DNA of 39,317 nt from Chloroflexota bacterium (GTDB taxonomy: Bacteria > Chloroflexota > Anaerolineae > CG2-30-64-16), in NCBI GenBank assembly GCA_029555885.1, contig JAKPQT010000169.1, positions 1-39,317 on the forward strand, given 5' to 3'. Of the stretch, positions 17,404 to 25,307 are shown one piece after another. A model generated the notes under the pieces. That model made no database searches. It was not told where the DNA came from and was given only the letters and a program-made list of their open reading frames with translations. The position numbers and the translations under genes were made by a program. Each line of letters begins with the position of its first letter. Position 1 is the first letter of the stretch.

Positions 17404-17532
17404 GCACCCTGAGCGGAGCGGCAGGGTCGTTTCCGCCACGCAGTCGAAGGGTGCGCGTTGGCAACATGGGTCGCATCCTTCGGCTGGCGATGCGTTGTCG
17501 GGTGCGTTGCGCCGTACACCCGCTCAGGATGC
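17404..17532. repeat. Palindromic element, family D copy 1
   Basis: Outer arms GCACCCTGAGCG (17404-17415) and CGCTCAGGATGC (17521-17532). Inside is a second related pair, CAGTCGAAGGGTGCGCG and CGCATCCTTCGGCTGGCG. A related copy is at 33838-33974. It lies between the NagB-like and PIG-L genes. Confidence 0.7.
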
Positions 17533-17545
17533 CTGCATGTGAGTC

Positions 17546-18472
17546 TCAGTGCATCTCAGCAGCGGTGGTGCCGATGCCCGGACGGTAGAAGTTGAACTGC
17601 ACGTTCGGGTGGTCGGCCAGCAGCGACATCGGCACCGCGCTGTCCGCAATGCGCTGCGAGATCATCAGTGTGGTCAGCCGCATCCCGAACGGGTTGTCAT
17701 GCTGGCCTGCATGCCAGATGGACACCTTCTCTGCCTGCCACGTCTCGACCGGGCCGACGGTGAGTGCTTGGCTCGGCACGTTCTGCACGACACCACCACC
17801 TGAAGTCCGCGCGTTCTGGATGAGAGTGATCGGGTGCAGGTCCACGACGCGCGTGGTGAGCCGGCGGTACTCCTCGGGCGGAGGCGGCGCATCCTGGTAG
17901 CGGCCCTCGCGCCGTGGCGGATCGTTGAACGCCCAGTGCTTGACCTCGCCCTGTCCGCCCTGCATGACGATGCAGCGGGCCTGCTGCCAGCTGGCGCGAT
18001 AGGCAGCCAGGTCCACGGCAGGAAAGTGCAGGTTGGCGGCCGGCATGCGCAGTTCCGGCCGAATGCGGTTGAAGCATAGCTCCATGTCGGCGCGGCGGAA
18101 GCTCAGGGGATGGTCTTCACCGACCTCGCGTCCGTCGATGACCCACTCGTCCATCGCCCAGAAGTGTGCGTGGCGCAGGTCAAGCTCCAGTTCGTTGACC
18201 AATCGCGCGACGAGCGGAAGCTGTTCGGTCGGTCCGATCGGCCCGCAGATGCCCGCGGGCGCGTCGGGCGTGGCCTGCCGCCAGGCGGTGATGTACTCTA
18301 GCGCCTCGGCCAGGTAGAAGTCCTCCGGCGTGTCGTAGAAATTGATCGTGAAGCCGGGCCGTGCGAGGCCGGCCAGGTCATCCGCGGTCAGCCGGGCCGC
18401 ATCGTCCAGGATCGCCCGGTCGAGGGTCGTGTAGTCCCACCAGCCGGGCGCAACTTTGCTCAAGGGTCGCAT
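17546..18472 (-). CDS. NagB-like (glucosamine-6-phosphate deaminase family) protein with altered active site
   Basis: 308 residues in the NagB/RpiA/6-phosphogluconolactonase fold. The region equivalent to the NagB Asp-Glu motif is FWAMDEWV. The lid/active-site motif, normally GGxGxDGHxAFNEP, reads [14 protein letters not shown]: the His is kept, the catalytic Asp is Val and the Glu is Asp. The protein is about 40 residues longer than E. coli NagB. It may have lost or changed deaminase activity, or act on a different sugar phosphate. A PIG-L deacetylase follows downstream and a divergent GH1 glycosidase lies upstream. Confidence 0.82.
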   Translation of the reverse strand: MRPLSKVAPGWWDYTTLDRAILDDAARLTADDLAGLARPGFTINFYDTPEDFYLAEALEYITAWRQATPDAPAGICGPIGPTEQLPLVARLVNELELDLRHAHFWAMDEWVIDGREVGEDHPLSFRRADMELCFNRIRPELRMPAANLHFPAVDLAAYRASWQQARCIVMQGGQGEVKHWAFNDPPRREGRYQDAPPPPEEYRRLTTRVVDLHPITLIQNARTSGGGVVQNVPSQALTVGPVETWQAEKVSIWHAGQHDNPFGMRLTTLMISQRIADSAVPMSLLADHPNVQFNFYRPGIGTTAAEMH

Positions 18473-18542
18473 GGGGTCCTATCCTTTCCTAAAAGTGAAG
18501 GAGTGCGCTAGAATCACCGGTGAATGTTACGCGAACCTGCGA

Positions 18543-18592
18543 GGTTGTGTCAACCTGCGGGTTGCCCCATCAACCTGCGGGTTGACACAACC
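18543..18592. repeat. 22-bp inverted repeat with AACCTGCGGGTT cores
   Basis: Arms GGTTGTGTCAACCTGCGGGTTG (shown by position 18543-18564) and 18571-18592 are reverse complements except at two bases, around a 6-nt loop. The 12-mer AACCTGCGGGTT occurs in both, plus a variant at 18534-18545. It lies in the divergent region between the NagB-like and GH1 genes, so it could be an operator or an intergenic palindrome. Confidence 0.65.
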
Positions 18593-18636
18593 CCAGAAGG
18601 TTTTGCGGTGGGAATTCCATCTCACGGAGTGTGACA

Positions 18637-19974
18637 ATGGCAGTCAGTTTTCCGAGCGACTTCCGGTGGGGCGCGGCAACTGCGTCGTACCAGATCGAGG
18701 GGGCCTGGAACGAGGACGGCAAGGGTGAGAGCATCTGGGATCGCTTCTCGCACACGCCGGGGCGCGTCCTTAACGGCGATACGGGCGATGTGGCCTGTGA
18801 CCACTACCATCGCTGGCGCGAGGATATCGCGCTGATGAAGGAGTTGGGGCTCCAGACGTACCGGTTCTCGATTGGCTGGCCGCGCATCCTGCCGCGCGGC
18901 TACGGCAAGGTCAACTCGATGGGGCTGGATTTCTACAGCCGGCTCGTGGACGGCCTGCTGGCCGCGGGCATCACGCCCTACGCGACGCTGTACCATTGGG
19001 ACCTGCCGCAAGCGCTGCAGGACGAGGGCGGCTGGCCTGCGCGGCACACCGCGAAGGCGTTCGCGGAGTATGCGGAGGCGGTGGCGCGGCGGCTGGGCGA
19101 CCGGGTCAAGCACTGGATGACGCTGAACGAGCCGGCGGTCAGCGCGCTGCTCGGCTACTACTGGGGCCACCACGCGCCCGGCCACCAGAACATTCGCGAA
19201 GCCATCGCGGCGACGCATCACCTGCTCCTCGGGCACGGCTGGGCGGTCCCGGTGCTCCGCCGCGACAGTCCGGGCAGCCAGGTAGGCATCGTGCTCAATC
19301 TGAATCCCAAACACCCGGCCTCGGACAGCGAGGCTGACCTGCGTGCGACGCAGTATATGGATGCGCTGGAGAACCGGCTGTACCTGGACCCTCTCGTGGG
19401 CCGGCCTTATCCTGAGGAAGTCATCTCGCAGCACAACATCAGCCTATCTTACGTCCAGCCCGGCGATATGCAGGCTATGACCGCGCCGGTCGACTTCCTG
19501 GGCCTGAACTACTACACGCGCGGCATCATCCGCAGCCAGGAGATTCCCGAGGCGCAGAACGCGCGGCCAACGGTCGTCCGCGGCCCGGAAGTGACCGAGA
19601 TGGATTGGGAAGTGTACCCTGAGGGGCTGTATGAGATGCTGATGCAGCTCAAGACCGAGTATCCCTTCCCCGCGTACTATGTCACCGAAAACGGCGCGGC
19701 CTATGTCGACGAGCCGGGGCCGGATGGCGTCCATGACCCGAAGCGGCTGGCTTATCTCAAGGCGCACTTCGAGCAGGCCGCGCGGGCCATCGCAGACGGC
19801 GTGCCGCTCAAGGGTTACTTCGTCTGGTCGCTGATGGACAATTTCGAGTGGGCGTGGGGCTACACCAGACGCTTCGGCATCGTATATGTGGACTACGAGA
19901 CGCAGGAACGCACTCCCAAGTCGAGCGCGCTGTGGTACCGGCGGGTTATTGCTGCGAATGGGGTAGTTGAATAG
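18637..19974 (+). CDS. Glycoside hydrolase family 1 beta-glucosidase/beta-galactosidase
   Basis: 445 residues, a full-length GH1 TIM barrel. The N-terminal signature is FRWGAATASYQIEGAWNEDG. The acid/base Glu165 is in MTLNEP and the nucleophile Glu351 in YYVTENGAAY. Substrate-binding YHWDLPQAL and SLMDNFEWAWGY are also present. No signal peptide, so it acts on imported beta-linked disaccharides. ATG 18637 is chosen with GGAG at 18626-18629; the GTG at 18631 is an alternative. The stop codon TAG is the second to fourth base of the AATAGAACGCT arm of repeat A copy 3, so the repeat defines the C-terminus. Confidence 0.95.
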   Translation: MAVSFPSDFRWGAATASYQIEGAWNEDGKGESIWDRFSHTPGRVLNGDTGDVACDHYHRWREDIALMKELGLQTYRFSIGWPRILPRGYGKVNSMGLDFYSRLVDGLLAAGITPYATLYHWDLPQALQDEGGWPARHTAKAFAEYAEAVARRLGDRVKHWMTLNEPAVSALLGYYWGHHAPGHQNIREAIAATHHLLLGHGWAVPVLRRDSPGSQVGIVLNLNPKHPASDSEADLRATQYMDALENRLYLDPLVGRPYPEEVISQHNISLSYVQPGDMQAMTAPVDFLGLNYYTRGIIRSQEIPEAQNARPTVVRGPEVTEMDWEVYPEGLYEMLMQLKTEYPFPAYYVTENGAAYVDEPGPDGVHDPKRLAYLKAHFEQAARAIADGVPLKGYFVWSLMDNFEWAWGYTRRFGIVYVDYETQERTPKSSALWYRRVIAANGVVE

Positions 19975-20063
19975 AACGCTGATTCACGCAGATGATCATG
20001 ATTTGCATGGTATTTTCTAATGATTCTGTCAATCATGATGATCAGCGTCATCAGCGTTCTATT
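19970..20063. repeat. Inverted-repeat element, family A copy 3
   Basis: Starts AATAGAACGCTGATTCACGC and ends ATCAGCGTCATCAGCGTTCT+ATT. Sub-terminal ATGATCATGAT / ATCATGATGAT pairs resemble copy 1. At 94 bp it is the shortest copy. It fills nearly the whole gap between the GH1 and aldo/keto reductase genes. Confidence 0.85.
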
Positions 20064-20087
20064 CCGTCTATGAAGGAGGGGATCCCT

Positions 20088-21074
20088 ATGAACTATCGTG
20101 AACTGGGGCGGACGGGCTGGCGGGTGTCGGAGATCAGCTTCGGCGCGTGGGCCATCGGCGGGTCGTGGGGCGATGTGGACGATGCCGAGTCCATTGCTGC
20201 GCTGCACCGGGCGATCGACTTGGGCGTGAACTTCATCGACACTGCGGATGTGTATGGCGACGGCCATAGCGAGCGGCTCATCAGCCAGGTGCTGGCCTCC
20301 CGGCGCGGTCAACGCATCTACGTGGCGACGAAGGCAGGCCGCCGCCTGTCGCCGCATGTGGCGGACGGCTACAACAAGGCCAACCTGACGGCCTTCGTTG
20401 AGCGCAGCCTGAGCAATCTGCGGGTCGATGCGCTGGACCTGGTGCAGCTCCACTGCCCGCCGACCGAGGTATTCTACCGGCCGGAGGTGTTTGCCGCGTT
20501 GGACGACCTGGTGGCCGCGGGCAAGCTGCGGCACTACGGCGTGAGCGTGGAGAAGGTCGAAGAGGGGCTGAAGGCGCTGGAATATCCCGGCGTCCAGTCG
20601 GTGCAGATTATCTTCAACATGTTCCGGCAGCGGCCGGCAGAGCAGTTCTTTCCCGCGGCGCAGGCGAAGCGGGTGGGCATCCTGGCGCGCGTGCCGCTGG
20701 CGAGCGGGCTGCTGACCGGGAAGATGACCCTGCAGAGCCAGTTTGCGGCAGACGATCACCGCAACTTCAACCGGCACGGCGAATCATTCGACGTAGGCGA
20801 GACGTTTGCCGGCGTGCCCTACGAGGTCGGGCTGGCCGCGGTGGAGGAACTCAGGCGGCTGGTTCCCGGCGGCGCAACCATGGCCCAGCTCGCGCTGCGC
20901 TGGATCCTGATGTTCGACGCGGTGACATGCGCGATCCCCGGCGCGAAGCGGCCGAGCCAGGCCGAGGACAACGTGCGCGCCGCCGAACTGCCCGCACTCA
21001 CCGACGCACAGATGGCCGCCGTGCACGAGGTCTACGACCGGCTCGTCAAGCCGCACGTACACCAGCGGTGGTGA
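20088..21074 (+). CDS. Aldo/keto reductase
   Basis: 328 residues. The AKR catalytic tetrad is visible: Asp51 and Tyr56 in NFIDTADVYGDGHSE, Lys82 in VATKAG, and His122 in LVQLHCPP. C-terminal cofactor-binding residues are in AIPGAKRPSQAEDNV. Start 20088 has GGAGGGG 7-8 nt upstream; the open frame continues upstream only through the repeat. It is an NADPH-dependent aldehyde or sugar reductase, with no specific substrate evident. It follows the GH1 gene in the same direction, but the intervening palindrome leaves co-transcription open. Confidence 0.92.
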   Translation: MNYRELGRTGWRVSEISFGAWAIGGSWGDVDDAESIAALHRAIDLGVNFIDTADVYGDGHSERLISQVLASRRGQRIYVATKAGRRLSPHVADGYNKANLTAFVERSLSNLRVDALDLVQLHCPPTEVFYRPEVFAALDDLVAAGKLRHYGVSVEKVEEGLKALEYPGVQSVQIIFNMFRQRPAEQFFPAAQAKRVGILARVPLASGLLTGKMTLQSQFAADDHRNFNRHGESFDVGETFAGVPYEVGLAAVEELRRLVPGGATMAQLALRWILMFDAVTCAIPGAKRPSQAEDNVRAAELPALTDAQMAAVHEVYDRLVKPHVHQRW

Positions 21075-21079
21075 TCAGG

Positions 21080-21180
21080 TTCCGAGGTTGGAAAGTTGCA
21101 GGTTGAAGGCTGCCGGCACTGGATCACAGGTCTGGAACATCCGCTAAAAGCAACCTGCAACCTGCAACTCCTCAACCTGT
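21080..21180. repeat. GTTGCAGGTTG inverted repeat, family B copy 1
   Basis: Left part GAGGTTGGAAAGTTGCAGGT and right part AACCTGCAACCTGCAACTCC then CAACCTGTAAC. It lies between the convergent aldo/keto reductase and HAD genes, and its right end encodes the last residues and stop of the HAD protein. A second copy is at 29964-30074. Confidence 0.75.
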
Positions 21181-21984
21181 AACTCGCCCAAAATACGCCC
21201 GATTGAGCTCCACGAGGTCCGCGAACACCCAGTCCGGGCCGGGGTGCATGGCGGCGAACTGCTCCGGCGTGCCCGCGCCGGTCAGCACTGCGATGGTGCG
21301 CAGGCCCGCGGCCTGGCCGCCGAGGATGTCCGTCTCCGGCCGGTCGCCGATCGCACCCGTGTAGGCCGCAGTTGCGCCCATGCGCTGGAGCGCGACGAGG
21401 AAGATATCGGGCGCGGGCTTGCCGATGGCCCGCGCCTTGCGGTTTGTCGCAATCTCCAGCATCCCGACCAGTGACCCTGCGCCCGGCACAAGCCCTTCCT
21501 CTGTGGGCAGCGTGCGGTCGGTGTTGGTCGCAACGAAGGGGATACCCCGCTGGATGGCGAGCGCGGCCTCGCGCAGCCGCGCATAGGTCGCCTGCCGGTC
21601 CATGCCGACCACGACCATATCGGCCTCGCGGAACGACTCGGTCAGCGTGAATCCCACGCCCACCAACGCCTCGCGGATACCCGCCTCCCCGATCACCAGC
21701 GCACGGCCGCCATTGTGCTCCTTCGCGAGTGCGAGCGCGGTTGCATCCGCGGACGTCAGGATCTGGTCCGGCGTCGCGTCGATGCCCATGCCGATGAGCC
21801 GCTCGGCCACCGCGCGCGGCGGGGTTGTGGAGTTGTTCGTGACGAACAGGTAGGGAATGGCCGCGTGGCGCAGGTTCGCCACGAACTCGGCAGCGCCGGG
21901 CAGCACCGCGGCCCCGCGATAGATCACGCCGTCCATGTCGAAGATGAACGCGCGCAGGTCGGACAGCATCATCTCATCGCTCAT
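21172..21984 (-). CDS. HAD-superfamily phosphatase, NagD/p-nitrophenylphosphatase type
   Basis: 270 residues. HAD motif I is FIFDMDGVIYRG (Asp16, Asp18), motif II is FVTNNSTTP, the Lys is in AIGKPAPDIF, and motif IV is GDRPETDILGGQAAGL. This is the class IIA (NagD-like) architecture, usually acting on small sugar or nucleotide phosphates. Start 21984 has AGGA 6 nt upstream; ATGs four and five codons further in are alternatives. Its first 11 bp overlap the end of the small membrane gene, so the recJ, membrane and HAD genes form one operon. Confidence 0.9.
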   Translation of the reverse strand: MSDEMMLSDLRAFIFDMDGVIYRGAAVLPGAAEFVANLRHAAIPYLFVTNNSTTPPRAVAERLIGMGIDATPDQILTSADATALALAKEHNGGRALVIGEAGIREALVGVGFTLTESFREADMVVVGMDRQATYARLREAALAIQRGIPFVATNTDRTLPTEEGLVPGAGSLVGMLEIATNRKARAIGKPAPDIFLVALQRMGATAAYTGAIGDRPETDILGGQAAGLRTIAVLTGAGTPEQFAAMHPGPDWVFADLVELNRAYFGRVTG

Positions 21985-22249
21985 CCGCGGTCCTGTCTCC
22001 TTGCTCTGTCGTTGCGGTTGCGGCCGGGTCTGCATCGGTCGCCCCTTCCACATCCACCACGGCCGTCGCGACGGCCCAACTGACCACCCCCCAACTTCCA
22101 CCGGAAATCAGCAGCGCGAGAAAGATGGACAGCGGGTTCATCGGCACGTTGCCGCGCGCTATGCCGACCACCGCGAGCAGGATGCCTGCTGCGGCGAAGA
22201 GCAGTCCCACGCGCAGGGGAAGGGGGAGACGCCGAAGGGATTCTGGCAT
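21974..22249 (-). CDS. Small two-helix membrane protein
   Basis: 91 residues from ATG 22249, with AAGGGG about 8 nt upstream. Two predicted membrane helices, roughly 12-34 (LRVGLLFAAAGILLAVVGIA) and 38-66 (PLSIFLALLISGGSWGVVSW), are followed by an acidic, Ala/Thr-rich cytoplasmic-looking tail. It lies 49 bp after recJ and overlaps the HAD gene start by 11 bp. I do not recognise a family; co-expression with recJ may be incidental. Confidence 0.7.
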   Translation of the reverse strand: MPESLRRLPLPLRVGLLFAAAGILLAVVGIARGNVPMNPLSIFLALLISGGSWGVVSWAVATAVVDVEGATDADPAATATTEQGDRTADER

Positions 22250-22298
22250 AAAAAACACCCCTTGAGTCTTGACGGTTGAAACCGCCAGGTCCGATAGG

Positions 22299-24029
22299 TC
22301 AGGCCGCGCGCAGATCCCGGACATTCAACTGCGGCGCGCCGCTGTAATCGTTCATCTCAAGATTGTAGGCCAGGTCGAGCCTGCCGGGCAGGCCGCCGGC
22401 CCACGCGCCCATGCGGAACGCAATCGCATCCCACTCGATGCGCGAGCCGGGCGCGCGCACGCGCAGTTTGAGATGCTGCCCCTCGCTGCCCACGGTGCGC
22501 ACGCTGTAAGGCACGACTTCGAGGCCGTGGCTGACGAACACCGGCTGCGGATTGCCCTCGCCGTAGGGTTCGAGCTGTTGCAGGAGCTCGCACAGGGCCA
22601 GGTCCCGGTCGGCCAGGTCATATTCGCAGTCGATCTTGAGCACCGGCGTGAGGTCGATCCCTGACAACTTTCGGGTTGCGATGGCCTCCAGCCGGCGGCG
22701 CAACTCCGGCAGGTTTTCGTTCTTGACCGTGAATCCGGCTGCCGCCGCGTGTCCGCCGTGGCGGACGAGCAGCTCGCGGCACTCGTCCAGCGCGTGCGTG
22801 ATGTTAAACTCCGGGATGCTGCGGCAGGAGCCGCGCGTCTCGGTCGCACCCATCTCCGCGACGATCGTCGGGCGGTAGAGCTCCTCGGTCAGCCGGCCGG
22901 CCACCAGGCCCACGATGCCGGGGTGATACCCTTCGCCCGCGATCAGGTGCAGATAGCGGTCCGCGCCATCATCACCGATCTCCGCCTTCGCCTGCTCCAC
23001 GAGTGCCTGGGTCAGCTCCTGTCGCTCCCGGTTCAGCCGGCCCAGCTCGTCGGCCTTCGCCTTCGCGGTGAATCCGTCCGCAGCCGTGAGCAGCTCGTAC
23101 CCGACGCTGGCGGAGGCCAGCCGGCCCGCCGCGTTCAGCCGCGGGCCGAGCATGAACCCGATGGAATAGGCGTTAACCCGGCCACCCTTGATCTTCGCCT
23201 CGTCGAGCATAGCCTGGATGCCAGGTCGCTTCGGGCGGTTCAGCGCATTCAACCCTAGCCGCACCAATGCGCGGTTCTCTTCGAGCAGCGGCGCGACGTC
23301 GGCCACTGTGCCGAGCGCGACCAGGTCCAGGAGGTCGCCGGTCTTCAGGCTGACCGGGCCAGGCGCAATCGGGTCCGCTTGCTCCGCGCGCATCAGCCCT
23401 TGCGCCAGCTTGAACGCCAGCCCGACGCCCGCCAGGTCCTTGAAGGGATAGGGATCGCCCTGCCGCTTCGTGTTGATGACCGCAAGCGCCGGCGGCAGGA
23501 TGTCGTGGCCGTCCGCATCCTGCTGGATGGAATGATGGTCGGTGACGATCATATCCAGGCCCAGGCTGTTGCCGTGTTCCACCTCGCGCACGGAGCGGAT
23601 GCCGCAGTCTACGGTCACGACGAGGCGGGTGCCCCAGGATGCGATCTTGTCGAGCGCGTCGCAGTTGAGACCGTAACCCTCGTCCACCCGGTTGGGGATG
23701 TAGGGCTGGACCTGCGCGCCGAACGCCCGGAGCGTCTGAACGAGCAGCGCGGTGGAAGTGACGCCGTCCGCGTCGAAGTCACCGTAGACGACGATAGGCT
23801 CCTGCCCGGCGATGGCCGCGCGGATGCGCGCCACGGCCGCGCTGAGATCCAGGATCTGCGAGGGGTCGCGCAGCATGGTCGGGGGATGGAGAAAACCGTC
23901 AACCTCCGCGATGGGCACTTTGCGGTTGTAGAGTGCCTGCACGACAATCCGGTTCAAGTGCGGCAGGCCGGCGTAGACCTCTTCCGGACACGGATCGTAG
24001 AGAACCCAACGTTTAGCTAAAGATGACAT
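22299..24029 (-). CDS. recJ: Single-stranded-DNA-specific exonuclease RecJ
   Basis: 576 residues, close to the E. coli length. DHH-family motifs are intact: motif I VVYGDFDADGVTST (Asp84, Asp86, Asp88), VVTVDCGIRS, motif III VTDHHSIQ (164-166) and the DHHA1 part HPGIVGLVAGRL with VRHGGHAAAAGFT. The C-terminal OB-like region includes EPYGEGNPQPVF. It degrades single-stranded DNA 5' to 3' in recombination and repair. Start 24029 is chosen by RecJ alignment and by the TATAAT box 6 nt upstream, which implies a leaderless transcript. Confidence 0.96.
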   Translation of the reverse strand: MSSLAKRWVLYDPCPEEVYAGLPHLNRIVVQALYNRKVPIAEVDGFLHPPTMLRDPSQILDLSAAVARIRAAIAGQEPIVVYGDFDADGVTSTALLVQTLRAFGAQVQPYIPNRVDEGYGLNCDALDKIASWGTRLVVTVDCGIRSVREVEHGNSLGLDMIVTDHHSIQQDADGHDILPPALAVINTKRQGDPYPFKDLAGVGLAFKLAQGLMRAEQADPIAPGPVSLKTGDLLDLVALGTVADVAPLLEENRALVRLGLNALNRPKRPGIQAMLDEAKIKGGRVNAYSIGFMLGPRLNAAGRLASASVGYELLTAADGFTAKAKADELGRLNRERQELTQALVEQAKAEIGDDGADRYLHLIAGEGYHPGIVGLVAGRLTEELYRPTIVAEMGATETRGSCRSIPEFNITHALDECRELLVRHGGHAAAAGFTVKNENLPELRRRLEAIATRKLSGIDLTPVLKIDCEYDLADRDLALCELLQQLEPYGEGNPQPVFVSHGLEVVPYSVRTVGSEGQHLKLRVRAPGSRIEWDAIAFRMGAWAGGLPGRLDLAYNLEMNDYSGAPQLNVRDLRAA

Positions 24030-24035
24030 GAACGC

Positions 24036-24065
24036 ATTATAGCCGACGAGGGCTGAATTGCCCAA
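24036..24065 (-). promoter_or_regulatory. Leaderless promoter of recJ
   Basis: On the minus strand, TTGGGC (24065-24060), an 18-bp spacer and a perfect TATAAT (24041-24036), then 6 nt to the ATG. Transcription should start at or within a base or two of the start codon. No Shine-Dalgarno site is present. Confidence 0.65.
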
Positions 24066-24118
24066 GCGTTCGAGGTGAAACCTCGCTGTTGAACGCCGAC
24101 CGTGACGACGATTAGGAG

Positions 24119-24148
24119 TTGACTTACAGAGTTGCGTACGAATATAAG
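24119..24148 (+). promoter_or_regulatory. Probable sigma-70 promoter of the kinase-like gene
   Basis: TTGACT (24119-24124), an 18-bp spacer and TATAAG (24143-24148). Transcription would begin near 24155, about 18 nt before ATG 24173, leaving a short leader without a clear Shine-Dalgarno sequence. Confidence 0.6.
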
Positions 24149-24172
24149 ATAAGCTAATAGCAATTGCCGCAC

Positions 24173-25273
24173 ATGCCGATTGATAACTCGACCATACCTG
24201 GCTCAGTCGTGTCCCACCTTGACCAGGTTACGGCCGCTTGGCTGACATCTGTCCTCGCCAGGAGCGGCGCGCTGACGCGCGGCGCAGTCGAGTCCTTCGC
24301 AGTGGGCACAGGCCGGGGGAATTGGTCCAGCAATGCCTCCCTTTTGTTGAAGTACACTTCCGCGGCACAGGGCCCTCTGCCCCGGCGCCTTTTCCTGAAG
24401 ATGGTCAACACCGACCTGGGCGACGAATCCTTCGGTGATTCCGAGGTCACGTACTACACCCGTGACTACGTGGATGTGGCGAACGCGCCGCTGCTGCACT
24501 GCTACGACGCAGCCTATGCGCCGGCTCTCAAGCGTTACCACATTCTTCTGGATGATGTATCCGAGACCCATGTGGCAGCCAGCGAGAAAGAGCCGACCCT
24601 GGAATACGGCCTGGCCCTGGCAGAGGCATTGGCCGTGCTGCACGCGCGCTGGTGGGGCGCAGGGCGACTCGCAGAGGCAGGTGCAGAGATGCACCGCGCA
24701 AACCACATCCGCAACTTCGTGGCGATTGCGGAGCCTGGCGTGGGCCACATCGTCGGATGTTGCGCCGCGCAGTTGGAGTCCCACTGGCCCGATCTCATGC
24801 GCGAGCTGTTTGCCCGGCATCCGCAGGCGATGATCGAGCGGACGCGCAACTCTGATGGGTTCACCTTGATTCACGGCGATGCGGGCGAGTACAACATCCT
24901 GGTCCCGCAGCATGGCGACCGCCCACTCTACCTCATCGACCGCCAGCCCTTCGACTGGAGCCTGACCATCTGGCTGGGTGTCTTCGACCTGGTCTACGCC
25001 ACCGTGCTGGATTGGGCAACTGACTCGCGGCGACGGTGGGAGTTGCCCATTCTGCAGCACTATCACACCCATCTGATCAAGCACGGGGTGCGCGACTATG
25101 CGTGGTCGCAACTGCTCTACGACTACCGGCTGTGCGTGCCGATGGGCGTGTACATTGCCGTCGAGTACTGTCGCGGCGGCGTGAACGAAGCGCAGGCTCA
25201 GTACTGGCGGCCCATGTTGCAGCGGGTCCTGACGGCGTGTGAGGATCTGGATTGCCGCGCGCTGTGGTGGTGA
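24173..25273 (+). CDS. APH/ecdysteroid-kinase-like phosphotransferase
   Basis: 366 residues with a protein-kinase-like small-molecule phosphotransferase fold. The catalytic loop is FTLIHGDAGEYNILV (Brenner-type HxDxxxxN, near 231-245), and the metal-binding Asp is in YLIDRQPFDW. An N-terminal glycine-rich segment, GTGRGNWSSNASLL, and the Lys in RLFLKMV act as the ATP-binding part. Such enzymes phosphorylate aminoglycosides, choline, sugars or steroids; the substrate is unknown. ATG 24173 is used; TTG 24164 is an alternative. The serine-hydrolase gene starts 34 bp downstream on the same strand. Confidence 0.8.
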   Translation: MPIDNSTIPGSVVSHLDQVTAAWLTSVLARSGALTRGAVESFAVGTGRGNWSSNASLLLKYTSAAQGPLPRRLFLKMVNTDLGDESFGDSEVTYYTRDYVDVANAPLLHCYDAAYAPALKRYHILLDDVSETHVAASEKEPTLEYGLALAEALAVLHARWWGAGRLAEAGAEMHRANHIRNFVAIAEPGVGHIVGCCAAQLESHWPDLMRELFARHPQAMIERTRNSDGFTLIHGDAGEYNILVPQHGDRPLYLIDRQPFDWSLTIWLGVFDLVYATVLDWATDSRRRWELPILQHYHTHLIKHGVRDYAWSQLLYDYRLCVPMGVYIAVEYCRGGVNEAQAQYWRPMLQRVLTACEDLDCRALWW

Positions 25274-25307
25274 GTGCCGCAGCCCACGGAAGAAGGAGAC
25301 CAGAGTC

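Noticed and set aside
12529..20063. CRISPR array explanation for the repeated AACGCTGAT units
   Set aside because: There are only three widely separated copies, each an inverted repeat, with no regular spacers and no cas genes.
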